Positions 9,372-17,344 of a DNA stretch of 64,000 nucleotides are shown here, piece by piece (the first letter of the stretch is position 1; each line of letters begins with the position of its first letter). The position numbers were made by a program, and so were the translations under genes. The notes beneath the pieces are model-generated. The model was not told the DNA's origin. It was given only the letters and a program-made list of their open reading frames with translations, and did no database searches. This DNA comes from JAABTH01 sp964390725 (GTDB taxonomy: Bacteria > Bacillota > Dethiobacteria > DTU022): the NCBI GenBank assembly GCA_964390725.1, contig CAYMIW010000014.1, positions 4,970-68,969 of the forward strand, written 5' to 3'.

Positions 9372-9444
9372 ATTTTAATTAAGCAATTTTTCCAAACTGT
9401 TTTTGCCTGTTTTTTATATAACCTAATTAGAGGAGGTCATTAAC

Positions 9445-10617
9445 TTGTTAAGATTTAAAAACAGCTGGATAATTTTTCTGTTGCTGGCGCTATTTACTGT
9501 CGGCCTGTTTGGTTGCGGTGGCGACAGCACAGCCCCTGCCGGTGATGAGAACGGCGGTGAAACTCCCGAAGAATTTGAGGGTGAAGTGCTGATTGGTATT
9601 ATGCTTCCTGTAACAGGAGCATACTCCGAGAACGGGATAGACATGCAAAATGCCGTTTTTTTAGCTGTCGATGAAATTAATGCAGCAGGTGGGGTTTTAG
9701 GTTACAAGATTACCACTACAATCGGTGATGATGAGTGTGATCCAGCTAAAGCTACAGCTGCTGCGAGCAAACTGGTTTCAGAAGAGGTTGTTGCAGTAGT
9801 TGGAGGTTACTGCTCCGGAGCTACTTTGCCTACACTTAAAATTTACGGTGACGCCGGTGTTCCAATGGTTGTTGCTGCCGCAAATGCTACCAGCCTGGTT
9901 GAAGAAAACCCCGGCTGGACCTTTATGATCAACAGCACCGGTGACATGCAGGCTGAAAATGCAGTAAATTGGTTTGAGATGCAGGGCGTTGAGACAATCG
10001 GACTGATCGATGACGGCAGCGCTTTTGCTACCGATTTAAAGATGCTCACCAAGAGTCAGTGGGAAGCAAAAGGTAAAGCTGTACTCACAGATGATACCGT
10101 AACTGTAGGAGAACAGGACTTTTCTGCCCTGGTTACTTCCATTATGCAGGCTGGCCCGGATGGAATCTACTGGACTGCCTATCACGCTGAAGGAGCCCTC
10201 ATTGTAAGACAACTTCGAGAAGCGGGATACGAAGGTGTGATCATTGTTGCTGACGGCACCAGCGCTCCGGCATTTATTGAGCTGGCCGGCGAATACGCTG
10301 AAGGAGTATTCTGCACCGCTCCTCCCTTTGCTGACCTGAATCCTGCTGCTGCAGAATTTGTTACCAACTTCAAAGCGAAGTTTAATACTGACCCTGGAGC
10401 TTATTCAGGCCTCACATACGACGCAACTTACCTGCTGGCTGACGCCATGGAAAGAGCTGGTTCCTTTGAAGGCTCTGCTATCCGAGATGCTCTCGCTGAA
10501 ACCGATGGCTTCCAGGGTATTTCAGGTGAAGTTATGTTTACTGAAAGAAACACTTTGGGCAGAAGCAACTTCGTCATTCTAGTTGTGCAGGATGGTAACT
10601 GGGCTTTTGCAGAATAA
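9445..10617 (+). CDS. livK: Liv-type ABC transporter substrate-binding lipoprotein
   Basis: Extracellular substrate-binding protein of the branched-chain amino-acid (HAAT) family. The N-terminal signal peptide ends in the lipobox LFGC (Cys about 24), followed by a low-complexity Gly/Glu linker and a type I periplasmic-binding fold (VLIGIMLPVTGAYSENG, then AVAVVGGYCSG and the PMVVAAANAT segment). The start is TTG 9445 with GAGGAGGT eight bases upstream. The 390-residue length is normal. It heads livKHMGF. Substrate specificity cannot be read from sequence; the family takes Leu/Ile/Val, but also amides, urea and other amino acids, and the downstream hydroxyproline-type gene makes proline derivatives a candidate. 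Confidence 0.9.
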   Translation: MLRFKNSWIIFLLLALFTVGLFGCGGDSTAPAGDENGGETPEEFEGEVLIGIMLPVTGAYSENGIDMQNAVFLAVDEINAAGGVLGYKITTTIGDDECDPAKATAAASKLVSEEVVAVVGGYCSGATLPTLKIYGDAGVPMVVAAANATSLVEENPGWTFMINSTGDMQAENAVNWFEMQGVETIGLIDDGSAFATDLKMLTKSQWEAKGKAVLTDDTVTVGEQDFSALVTSIMQAGPDGIYWTAYHAEGALIVRQLREAGYEGVIIVADGTSAPAFIELAGEYAEGVFCTAPPFADLNPAAAEFVTNFKAKFNTDPGAYSGLTYDATYLLADAMERAGSFEGSAIRDALAETDGFQGISGEVMFTERNTLGRSNFVILVVQDGNWAFAE

Positions 10618-10634
10618 CAATTTGTTACAGTTTA

Positions 10635-10662
10635 GCGCAGCCCCGGCGAATCGGGGCTGCGC
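10635..10662 (+). terminator. Intra-operon hairpin between livK and livH
   Basis: An 11-bp perfect GC-rich stem (GCGCAGCCCCG with its complement) and a six-base loop, followed by only a short T-rich stretch. It probably acts as a partial terminator or 3' stabiliser, letting the binding protein be made in excess over the membrane subunits. Confidence 0.65.
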
Positions 10663-10685
10663 TTTCTGATTGAGGTGAGCAGAGA

Positions 10686-11600
10686 ATGTCCTTTTGGGAG
10701 GTATTTCTTCAACAGCTATTTAACGGCCTGTTAATCGGGGCATTTTATGGTTTAGTTGCCATCGGTTATTCCATGGTGTACGGCGTTATAAAGTTGCTAA
10801 ATTTTGCCCATGGTGATATTTACATGACCGGTGCTTTTACAGGGCTGATTATTTTAGGTTTCATTTCTGCAGGGATTGCCAATGCCTGGCTGGCCATAGT
10901 GATAAGCCTCGTTTTAAGCATGGTCCTGGTTGGTCTTTTCGGGGTGGCAATCCAGAGGGTTGCTTACCGTCCCATGCTGAAAGCACCGAGATTATCGATT
11001 CTCATCACTGCACTTGCTGTTTCCATGATTATTTATAACTCAGTTCTGCTTTTAACACAGGGTCAGGCCAGGCCTTTTCGAACCGGTCTAACGGGCGAAA
11101 GTTTTTATGTAGGGGCGCTTCGACTTACAGAGACTCGTGTGGTGTTGTTAGTTGCAGCCCTTGTTTTAATGTTTTTACTGCATATGTTTATTACCCGGAC
11201 CATGTATGGAAAAGCCATGCGAGCTATTGCGCTTGATCGTGATACCTGCCAGCTTATGGGTATAAACGTTTATAAAATAATTGCCGTAACATTTTTTGTC
11301 GGTTCATCTTTGGCAGCAGCGGCGGGAATGTTTGCCGGGGTCTATTATGGGACAGTTCATTTTTTTATGGGCTTTTTAATCGGGTTAAAAGCTTTTACCG
11401 CTGCCGTTATAGGCGGAATTGGTATTATTCCGGGCGCCATGCTGGGCGGACTTCTGCTCGGCCTGCTTGAATCGTTTGCAACGCAGATCCCTGGAGTCGG
11501 AACGGTTTGGAAAGATGTATTCTCTTTTATTTTTCTGATCTTGTTTTTAATATTTAAGCCTACCGGTATTTTAGGGCGTGTAGAAAGCGAAAGGATGTAA
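10686..11600 (+). CDS. livH: Liv-type ABC transporter permease
   Basis: Integral-membrane permease of the LivH type, 304 residues with about eight hydrophobic segments. The conserved opening QLFNGLLIGAFYGLVAIGYSMVYGVIKLLNFAHGD is typical of the family, as is the RAIALDRDTCQLMGINV cytoplasmic loop (about 180-196) that contacts the ATPases. It lies 68 bases after livK and six bases before livM. Confidence 0.93.
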   Translation: MSFWEVFLQQLFNGLLIGAFYGLVAIGYSMVYGVIKLLNFAHGDIYMTGAFTGLIILGFISAGIANAWLAIVISLVLSMVLVGLFGVAIQRVAYRPMLKAPRLSILITALAVSMIIYNSVLLLTQGQARPFRTGLTGESFYVGALRLTETRVVLLVAALVLMFLLHMFITRTMYGKAMRAIALDRDTCQLMGINVYKIIAVTFFVGSSLAAAAGMFAGVYYGTVHFFMGFLIGLKAFTAAVIGGIGIIPGAMLGGLLLGLLESFATQIPGVGTVWKDVFSFIFLILFLIFKPTGILGRVESERM

Positions 11601-11606
11601 CGCCTT

Positions 11607-12611
11607 ATGAATGATAAAAAAAATCTTAATAAAATAACTCAAAACCTGGATACGCTAACAGCCCGGTTTAACGATTTTGCCGGCAACAAAACTATCAGGA
11701 TTATTTTGTTTATACTCGCCTTCCTAGTCCTGGTTTATATTCCAATAACCGGCAGCAGGTTTACCCAGGAGATTATGACTAATATGTTTTTTTACATTAT
11801 TGTCTGTCTTGGTTTAAACATTATCGTTGGCTTTGCCGGACTGTTGCATCTTGGATATGCTGCATTCATAGCTGTGGGAGCCTATGTCACCGGTATTCTG
11901 AGCGCTGTTTACGGAGTTAGCTTCTGGGTCACCCTTCCGCTAAGTGTTTTAGCAGCTATTCTCGCCGGTTTGGCTATCGGAGCGCCTACACTCAGGCTGC
12001 GCGGCGATTACCTGGCTATTGTAACTTTAGGTTTCGGTGAAATCGTTAGAATTACTGTTAGAAATATCGACATAACCGGAGGGGCGATTGGACTAATCGG
12101 TATTGAAAGACCGGTATTTTTCGGAATTACATTAAACCAGATCAGCCATTTCTATTACATGTTTTTTATTCTGGCCATCTTAGCCATATTTGTATCCTAT
12201 CGCCTGCACGACTCCAGGATGGGCAGGGCATGGCAATATATACGCGAAGATGAAGATGCGGCATCAGCTATGGGTATTAATGTAGTAACAGCAAGACTGT
12301 ATGCCTTTATAATAGGTTCTGCTTTTGGTGCGCTGGCCGGCTCGTTCTATGCTGCCAAGATGACGGCTATTTCGCCTGAATCTTTTATGTTTCTTCACTC
12401 TGTGATGTTTTTACTGGCTGTAGTACTGGGCGGGATGGGTAAAATACCGGGTGTTGTTTTAGGAGCAGTAATTGTTACTTTATTCCCGGAACTATCCAGA
12501 GATATAGGTCAGTATAGAGTAATTATTTTTGCAATAGTGTTGTTATTGCTTATGCTATATCGTCCGCAGGGTATTTGGCCCGATAAAAAACTTATATCAA
12601 CTAAAAAATAA
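11607..12611 (+). CDS. livM: Liv-type ABC transporter permease
   Basis: Second membrane subunit, 334 residues. After a roughly 30-residue polar N-terminus come about eight to nine hydrophobic segments. Family blocks include GLNIIVGFAGLLHLGYAAF (about 70-90), PTLRLRGDYLAIVTLGFGEI (about 127-147) and the coupling-loop sequence REDEDAASAMGIN. It pairs with LivH in the membrane. Confidence 0.93.
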   Translation: MNDKKNLNKITQNLDTLTARFNDFAGNKTIRIILFILAFLVLVYIPITGSRFTQEIMTNMFFYIIVCLGLNIIVGFAGLLHLGYAAFIAVGAYVTGILSAVYGVSFWVTLPLSVLAAILAGLAIGAPTLRLRGDYLAIVTLGFGEIVRITVRNIDITGGAIGLIGIERPVFFGITLNQISHFYYMFFILAILAIFVSYRLHDSRMGRAWQYIREDEDAASAMGINVVTARLYAFIIGSAFGALAGSFYAAKMTAISPESFMFLHSVMFLLAVVLGGMGKIPGVVLGAVIVTLFPELSRDIGQYRVIIFAIVLLLLMLYRPQGIWPDKKLISTKK

Positions 12612-12623
12612 TGGGGTGTTGCT

Positions 12624-13403
12624 GTGGCGCTATTGGAAATTAAAGACCTGACTTTGCGTTTTGGGGGCCTTTGCGCTGTCAATCAGCTATCACTGGATAT
12701 TGAAGAAGGATCGATCCGAAGCTTAATTGGACCGAATGGAGCCGGAAAAACCTGTGTCTTTAACTGCCTAACCGGTTTTTATAAGCCCAGTGATGGTGAT
12801 ATGATTTTTATGGGTGCGAGTATGATGAAAAAGAAACCTCATATTATCACCTACAAAGGTATGGCAAGGACATTTCAAAACTTGAGATTATTCAAGCAGA
12901 TGTCTGTCTTGGAAAATGTAATGTCAGGTATGCACAGTAGATCAAGTGCCGGCTTTTTTGGTGCAGTTTTGCGTACCAAGGGCCAGAAGGCTGAAGAAAA
13001 AAGGATCCGTGAGGTTGCCGAAGAATGCCTCGATTTTGTAGGTATTCTCGATAAAAAAGATTACATTGCCAAAAATCTCCCCTATGGTGATCAGCGTCGT
13101 GTTGAATGGGCCCGGGCTTTGGCTACCCAGCCAAAACTACTATTGCTTGATGAACCTGCTGCAGGCCTGAACAAGGAAGAGAAAGCACACCTGATCAACC
13201 TGATGCGCCGTATCAGGGATGAGCGAAAAATAACCATCTTTTTAATCGAACATGATATGGGACTGGTAATGAAAGTGTCAGAAAAAATATTTGTTATAGA
13301 TTATGGTGTTAAAATAGCTGAAGGAACGGCACAGGAAGTTCGGGACAATCCCCGGGTTATAGAAGCATACCTCGGTAAAGAAGAGAAGGAGGATGCTGTA
13401 TGA
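12624..13403 (+). CDS. livG: Liv-type ABC transporter ATP-binding protein
   Basis: ATPase subunit of 259 residues. Walker A is GPNGAGKT (about 37-44), the signature region is LPYGDQRRVEWARAL (a variant of the canonical LSxGQ, common in LivG) and Walker B is LLLLDEPAAGL. The MARTFQNLRLF Q-loop block is present. A GTG start is used. The 3' end overlaps livF by four bases (ATGA), indicating translational coupling. Confidence 0.93.
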   Translation: MALLEIKDLTLRFGGLCAVNQLSLDIEEGSIRSLIGPNGAGKTCVFNCLTGFYKPSDGDMIFMGASMMKKKPHIITYKGMARTFQNLRLFKQMSVLENVMSGMHSRSSAGFFGAVLRTKGQKAEEKRIREVAEECLDFVGILDKKDYIAKNLPYGDQRRVEWARALATQPKLLLLDEPAAGLNKEEKAHLINLMRRIRDERKITIFLIEHDMGLVMKVSEKIFVIDYGVKIAEGTAQEVRDNPRVIEAYLGKEEKEDAV

Positions 13404-14116
13404 GTGAAACAGTCCTTGTATTAAAAGATCTGGAAACCAAGTATGGGGAGATATATGCTCTCAGAGGCATAAACATCGAGGTACTAAAAGGCGAAATTGT
13501 TACACTTCTCGGGGCAAATGGGGCAGGGAAAAGTACAACCCTGAAAACAATATCAAGCCTGGTTCCCGCCTCGAAAGGAAGTGTTGAATTTTTTAACGAA
13601 AATATCACCTATGCTGAGCCCTATTCAATCGTCGAAAAAGGTTTAATTCACATACCCGAGGGTAGAATGATCTTTAAAGAGTTAACTGTACTGGAAAATC
13701 TCGAGCTGGGATCCTTTACTCTTAAAGACAACATGGTAAGGAAAAAACGTGTTGAAAGAGTTTATGAACTTTTTCCAGTACTTAAAGATAGACAAAAACA
13801 AATGGGTGGTTTTTTATCCGGTGGAGAACAGCAAATGCTGGCCATTGGACGTGCGCTGATGACTGAGCCAAAATTGCTGATGTTAGATGAACCTTCCATG
13901 GGATTAGCTCCGATTATTGTTCAGAACATTATGGATATAATTAAACATATCAACAGTGAAGGAACGACAATACTACTGGTTGAACAAAATGCCAAGGTTG
14001 CCCTGAAGCTGGCCGACCGGGGATATGTGCTTGAAACCGGGGAAATTGTTACAGAGGGCAATGCAGAGTTGCTCAGTAAAGACGAGAGTGTAGTGAAAGC
14101 CTACCTGGGAGAGTAA
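13400..14116 (+). CDS. livF: Liv-type ABC transporter ATP-binding protein
   Basis: Second ATPase, 238 residues, with Walker A GANGAGKS (about 37-44), signature LSGGEQQMLAIGRAL, Walker B LLMLDEPSMGL and the switch region LLVEQNAK. Overlaps livG by four bases and is followed with no gap by the next gene, which starts on the base after the livF stop. Confidence 0.93.
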   Translation: MSETVLVLKDLETKYGEIYALRGINIEVLKGEIVTLLGANGAGKSTTLKTISSLVPASKGSVEFFNENITYAEPYSIVEKGLIHIPEGRMIFKELTVLENLELGSFTLKDNMVRKKRVERVYELFPVLKDRQKQMGGFLSGGEQQMLAIGRALMTEPKLLMLDEPSMGLAPIIVQNIMDIIKHINSEGTTILLVEQNAKVALKLADRGYVLETGEIVTEGNAELLSKDESVVKAYLGE

Positions 14117-15367
14117 ATGTTTAGTCCCTTTAGTAATTCAATTAAAAGATTTCTCTTTGCCATGCTGATAGCTGTTGTATTGCTTCCCGTACTAATTCCA
14201 GCTGAAAAAGCCGCTGCTGAAACTCTCACGTACGAAGAGCCGGTGTTATATTATTTTTGGGGTCATTGTCCGGTCTGCAGCAAGCCAGAAGATCATGTCG
14301 GCCTGTTTAATAATTATCCCCTTGAAGTTCAAATATACGAAGTATTTCATGATCCCGACGGCCGTCAGGTTTACGACCGGATTAGTGATGAATTAGAAAT
14401 CGAAACATATGGTTTTCCAACCATAGTTTTTAATAACCGCTACTGGCTTGGGTTTTCTGAAACGGTCCAGGCCGATTTACTGGAAGAGATAGACAATTAT
14501 CTGGCAGGACAAAGCCGAACCGAGTTTCAGAATATACTTGTAATACCCCTGTTGGGCGAAGTTAACTTGATGTCTTCCCCGTTACTGCTGACCACGGCTA
14601 TAATTGCCACTCTTGATGGTTTTAACCCCTGCTCTTTATTTGTTCTGACCTTTCTCCTGGCCATTATTGTCCATTCAGCTTCACGAAAAAGAATCTTTTT
14701 AGTCGGCATAACTTTCCTGCTTGTTACCTCCTTTGTTTATGGTCTATTTATGCTTGGGGTTTTAAATATAATGCTCTTTGCTTCCCAGCTGTTTTGGATT
14801 CGTAATATAATTTCTGCTATTGTAATTATTCTGGGTCTGATTGCTATTAAAGATTTTCTTTTTTTCAAAGAAGGGGTATCCGTTGTTATCCCTGAATCTT
14901 ACAAGAAAAAGTATTACAAGCAGGTTCGCTCTGTTTTTTATAAAGATGGGTTATTTCCTACCATAGCAGCAACTACAGTAATGGCTCTTGGTATTGCCCT
15001 GGTTGAACTGCCCTGCACAGCCGGTTTCCCCTTTATCTGGAGCTCTATTGTCAGCAATGCCGATCTTGGCCCGGTTTATTTTATAGCCCTTTTTCTCCTG
15101 TATATTTTTTTATATCTTCTGATTGAATTGATTATTTTCGGAATAGCGGTAATCAGGATGCAGTCAATTAAAATAACCGAGGAAAAAGGACGCCTGCTTA
15201 AACTAATTGCCGGAAGCCTGATGCTAACCATGGGTTTGATACTGTTGGCAAAACCGGAATACATGGAAAATATAACTGGTGTACTGCTTACTTTTGGTTT
15301 ATCCTTCACCCTGGTTTTGCTTATTTATTATTCCAGGCTTCTCGTAAAGAATGGAAAGGAGAGATAA
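14117..15367 (+). CDS. Thioredoxin-like domain fused to a CcdA/DsbD-like membrane domain
   Basis: The 416-residue protein starts with a signal or anchor helix (about 10-30), then a thioredoxin/glutaredoxin-like domain with the redox motif CPVC in YFWGHCPVCSKPE (about 50-58) and a cis-Pro-type TYGFPTIVF segment. After this comes a membrane domain of about six to seven helices containing GFNPCSLFVLTFLLA (about 169-183) and ELPCTAGFPF (about 297-306); the paired NPC and LPC cysteines resemble the electron-carrying cysteines of CcdA/DsbD. It would carry reducing equivalents across the membrane to outside thiols. It follows livF without a gap and precedes the dehydratase gene by two bases, so it belongs to this operon, although its role with the transporter is unknown. 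Confidence 0.75.
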   Translation: MFSPFSNSIKRFLFAMLIAVVLLPVLIPAEKAAAETLTYEEPVLYYFWGHCPVCSKPEDHVGLFNNYPLEVQIYEVFHDPDGRQVYDRISDELEIETYGFPTIVFNNRYWLGFSETVQADLLEEIDNYLAGQSRTEFQNILVIPLLGEVNLMSSPLLLTTAIIATLDGFNPCSLFVLTFLLAIIVHSASRKRIFLVGITFLLVTSFVYGLFMLGVLNIMLFASQLFWIRNIISAIVIILGLIAIKDFLFFKEGVSVVIPESYKKKYYKQVRSVFYKDGLFPTIAATTVMALGIALVELPCTAGFPFIWSSIVSNADLGPVYFIALFLLYIFLYLLIELIIFGIAVIRMQSIKITEEKGRLLKLIAGSLMLTMGLILLAKPEYMENITGVLLTFGLSFTLVLLIYYSRLLVKNGKER

Positions 15368-15369
15368 TA

Positions 15370-16395
15370 ATGAATAACTGGAAAATACCTGAGAACTGGC
15401 AAACAATAACTGCAATAGATGCTCACACCGGGGGAGAACCACTTCGGATTTTTACCGGGGGGTACCCGGCAGTAAAAGGTAAAACAATTTTGGAAAAACG
15501 GAGGTATGCCCTGAAGAAACTTGATCACCTGAGAACTGCAACGATGTGGGAACCAAGAGGACATGCCGATATGTACGGCTGCATCATAACTGAACCTGTA
15601 ACTACCGATGGTGATTTTGGTGTGTTATTTACACACAATGAAGGTTACAGCAGTATGTGTGGCCATGGTATTATTGCCGTGACAAAAGTAGTTCTTGAAG
15701 GAGGACTTTGTAATATTGATAAAGACGTCGGTCAGGTGAAAATCGACACTCCTGCCGGAAGGGTAACAGCTGAACCCCATTGGAATAATGACATGGTAAA
15801 GGAAGTATCATTCGTAAATGTTCCTTCGTTTGTCTATACACTTGACCAGGCAATTTACATTCCTACCCTGGGTACAATACATTATGACATCGCCTTCGGA
15901 GGAGCATTCTATGCTTTTGTCGAGGCAGAAGAAGCTGGTGTACAGCTTGATCAGGGTGGTTTTCGCAACTTAATTGAAAAAGGAATGCTGATTAAAAAGG
16001 CAATTGCAAACGAGAAAAAGATCATTCACCCTCTTGAAAAAGATCTCGGTTTTTTATACGGAGTAATTTTTATCGGTCCAGCGCGAACCAGCGGCAATCA
16101 CAGCAGGAATGTATGTGTTTTTGCCGATGGTGAAGTAGATCGCAGTCCTACCGGAACAGGGGTAAGCGCCAGGGCAGCCCTTAACATAATTAGAAAAGAA
16201 CTGTGTTTAAACGATTCTTTTATAGTGGAAAGCATCATTGGATCGACTTTCAGGGGAGAAGCAATCGAAGAAACAACTGTAGGTTCATTTCAGGCTGTCA
16301 TACCCAGGGTAACCGGTTCAGCACATATATGCGGTATTAATAAATTGATTATAGATCCGGATGATCCCTTAAAGGATGGTTTTATTCTGCGCTAA
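15370..16395 (+). CDS. Proline racemase-family enzyme, probable trans-3-hydroxy-L-proline dehydratase
   Basis: A 341-residue member of the proline racemase superfamily. The first catalytic cysteine is present in SSMCGHG (C97), but the second, normally in SPCGTG, is threonine here: DRSPTGTG (T261). In characterised enzymes Cys/Cys pairs mark proline racemase and 4-hydroxyproline epimerase, while Cys/Thr marks trans-3-hydroxy-L-proline dehydratase, which yields delta1-pyrroline-2-carboxylate. AAAGGAGA precedes the ATG. It is the last gene of the liv operon and converges on the minus-strand activase gene, sharing 14 bp at their ends. Assignment rests on the residue swap and the context of an OCD-family reductase and HypD-like enzyme. 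Confidence 0.82.
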   Translation: MNNWKIPENWQTITAIDAHTGGEPLRIFTGGYPAVKGKTILEKRRYALKKLDHLRTATMWEPRGHADMYGCIITEPVTTDGDFGVLFTHNEGYSSMCGHGIIAVTKVVLEGGLCNIDKDVGQVKIDTPAGRVTAEPHWNNDMVKEVSFVNVPSFVYTLDQAIYIPTLGTIHYDIAFGGAFYAFVEAEEAGVQLDQGGFRNLIEKGMLIKKAIANEKKIIHPLEKDLGFLYGVIFIGPARTSGNHSRNVCVFADGEVDRSPTGTGVSARAALNIIRKELCLNDSFIVESIIGSTFRGEAIEETTVGSFQAVIPRVTGSAHICGINKLIIDPDDPLKDGFILR

Positions 16396-17344
16396 GGTTG
16401 CCTGCAGCCCTGATCTTCACACTACTACTGTAGTCCTGCATTATTTTAACCAGCTCCTTCATACGGGAGGCAGAAGGTGGTTGTAAATCTGAACAGCTGT
16501 ATTCCCGGCTTAATAAGCTATATGTATTTGATCCGAGGCGATGATAGGGTAAAAGCTCTATTTCTCTGATTTTTTTAAGTCCTTTACAAAATTCCAGGGT
16601 TGACTCCAGATTTTCGTTGTCATCATTGAAGCCGGGTATAATAGGAATTCTGACCACCATGGTGAACTGGTAAGCAGATTGATCGGCCTTTTTAATATTT
16701 GCAAGTATAGTTTCGTTTTCTACACCCAGCCATAGGTTATGCAGGGCATTATTCATTTGCTTGATATCAACGAATAAATAATCAAGCCAGGGCAAAACAG
16801 TTTCAAGGGTTTCGTAATCAGCATAAAGGCTGCTTTCTATGGCAGTATTGATTCCAATTATGCGGCACCTTCTATATACTTCCGCACAAAATAGTGCCTG
16901 GCAGAGCGGCTCGCCACCGCTGATTGTTACACCACCACCGGAATGAAAGTAGAAGATTTCATCCTTGCTGATTTCTTCCATAACCTCTTCAATAGTCATG
17001 CTTTTGCCATATTTTTTTATCGCGCTGGAAGGGCATACTTCATAACAACTAAAGCAGGAGTTACATTTTTCTTTATCGGTAACGACTGATAATTGATCAT
17101 CAGCAGGAGTAAGCGCTTTTGATGGACATACCTCAACACAGCGCAGGCAGCCCTGGCAAAGAGTATAATCGTAACCTTTTTCCGGGGTTAACTGCTGAGA
17201 CTCAGGTGTAGAACACCAGGGGCAGTGTAAGGGACAACCCTTGAGGAATATCACTGTTCTGATTCCACGACCATCATGTATTGATGAACGTTCAATTTTA
17301 ACTATATTGCCCGTATTATTACCTGCTGCTTTGATATAAAACAC
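16382..17344 (-). CDS. Glycyl radical enzyme activating protein (radical SAM)
   Basis: Radical SAM activase that installs the glycyl radical on the enzyme encoded just upstream. The motif GCPLHCPWC gives the CxxxCxxC for the SAM-binding cluster (about residues 36-42), preceded by IHDGRGIRTVIFLK. An inserted ferredoxin-like domain carries two further CxxCxxCxxxC motifs (CQGCLRCVEVC and CNSCFSCYEVC). The SGGEPL block binds SAM. At 320 residues it is typical of PflA-like activases with the extra cluster domain. GTG start overlapping the upstream TAG stop by one base, so it is translationally coupled to the radical enzyme. Confidence 0.9.
   Translation of the reverse strand: MFYIKAAGNNTGNIVKIERSSIHDGRGIRTVIFLKGCPLHCPWCSTPESQQLTPEKGYDYTLCQGCLRCVEVCPSKALTPADDQLSVVTDKEKCNSCFSCYEVCPSSAIKKYGKSMTIEEVMEEISKDEIFYFHSGGGVTISGGEPLCQALFCAEVYRRCRIIGINTAIESSLYADYETLETVLPWLDYLFVDIKQMNNALHNLWLGVENETILANIKKADQSAYQFTMVVRIPIIPGFNDDNENLESTLEFCKGLKKIREIELLPYHRLGSNTYSLLSREYSCSDLQPPSASRMKELVKIMQDYSSSVKIRAAGNLSAE

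Noticed and set aside
15370..16395. Call as proline racemase or 4-hydroxyproline epimerase
   Set aside because: The second catalytic Cys needed for two-base racemisation is replaced by Thr.
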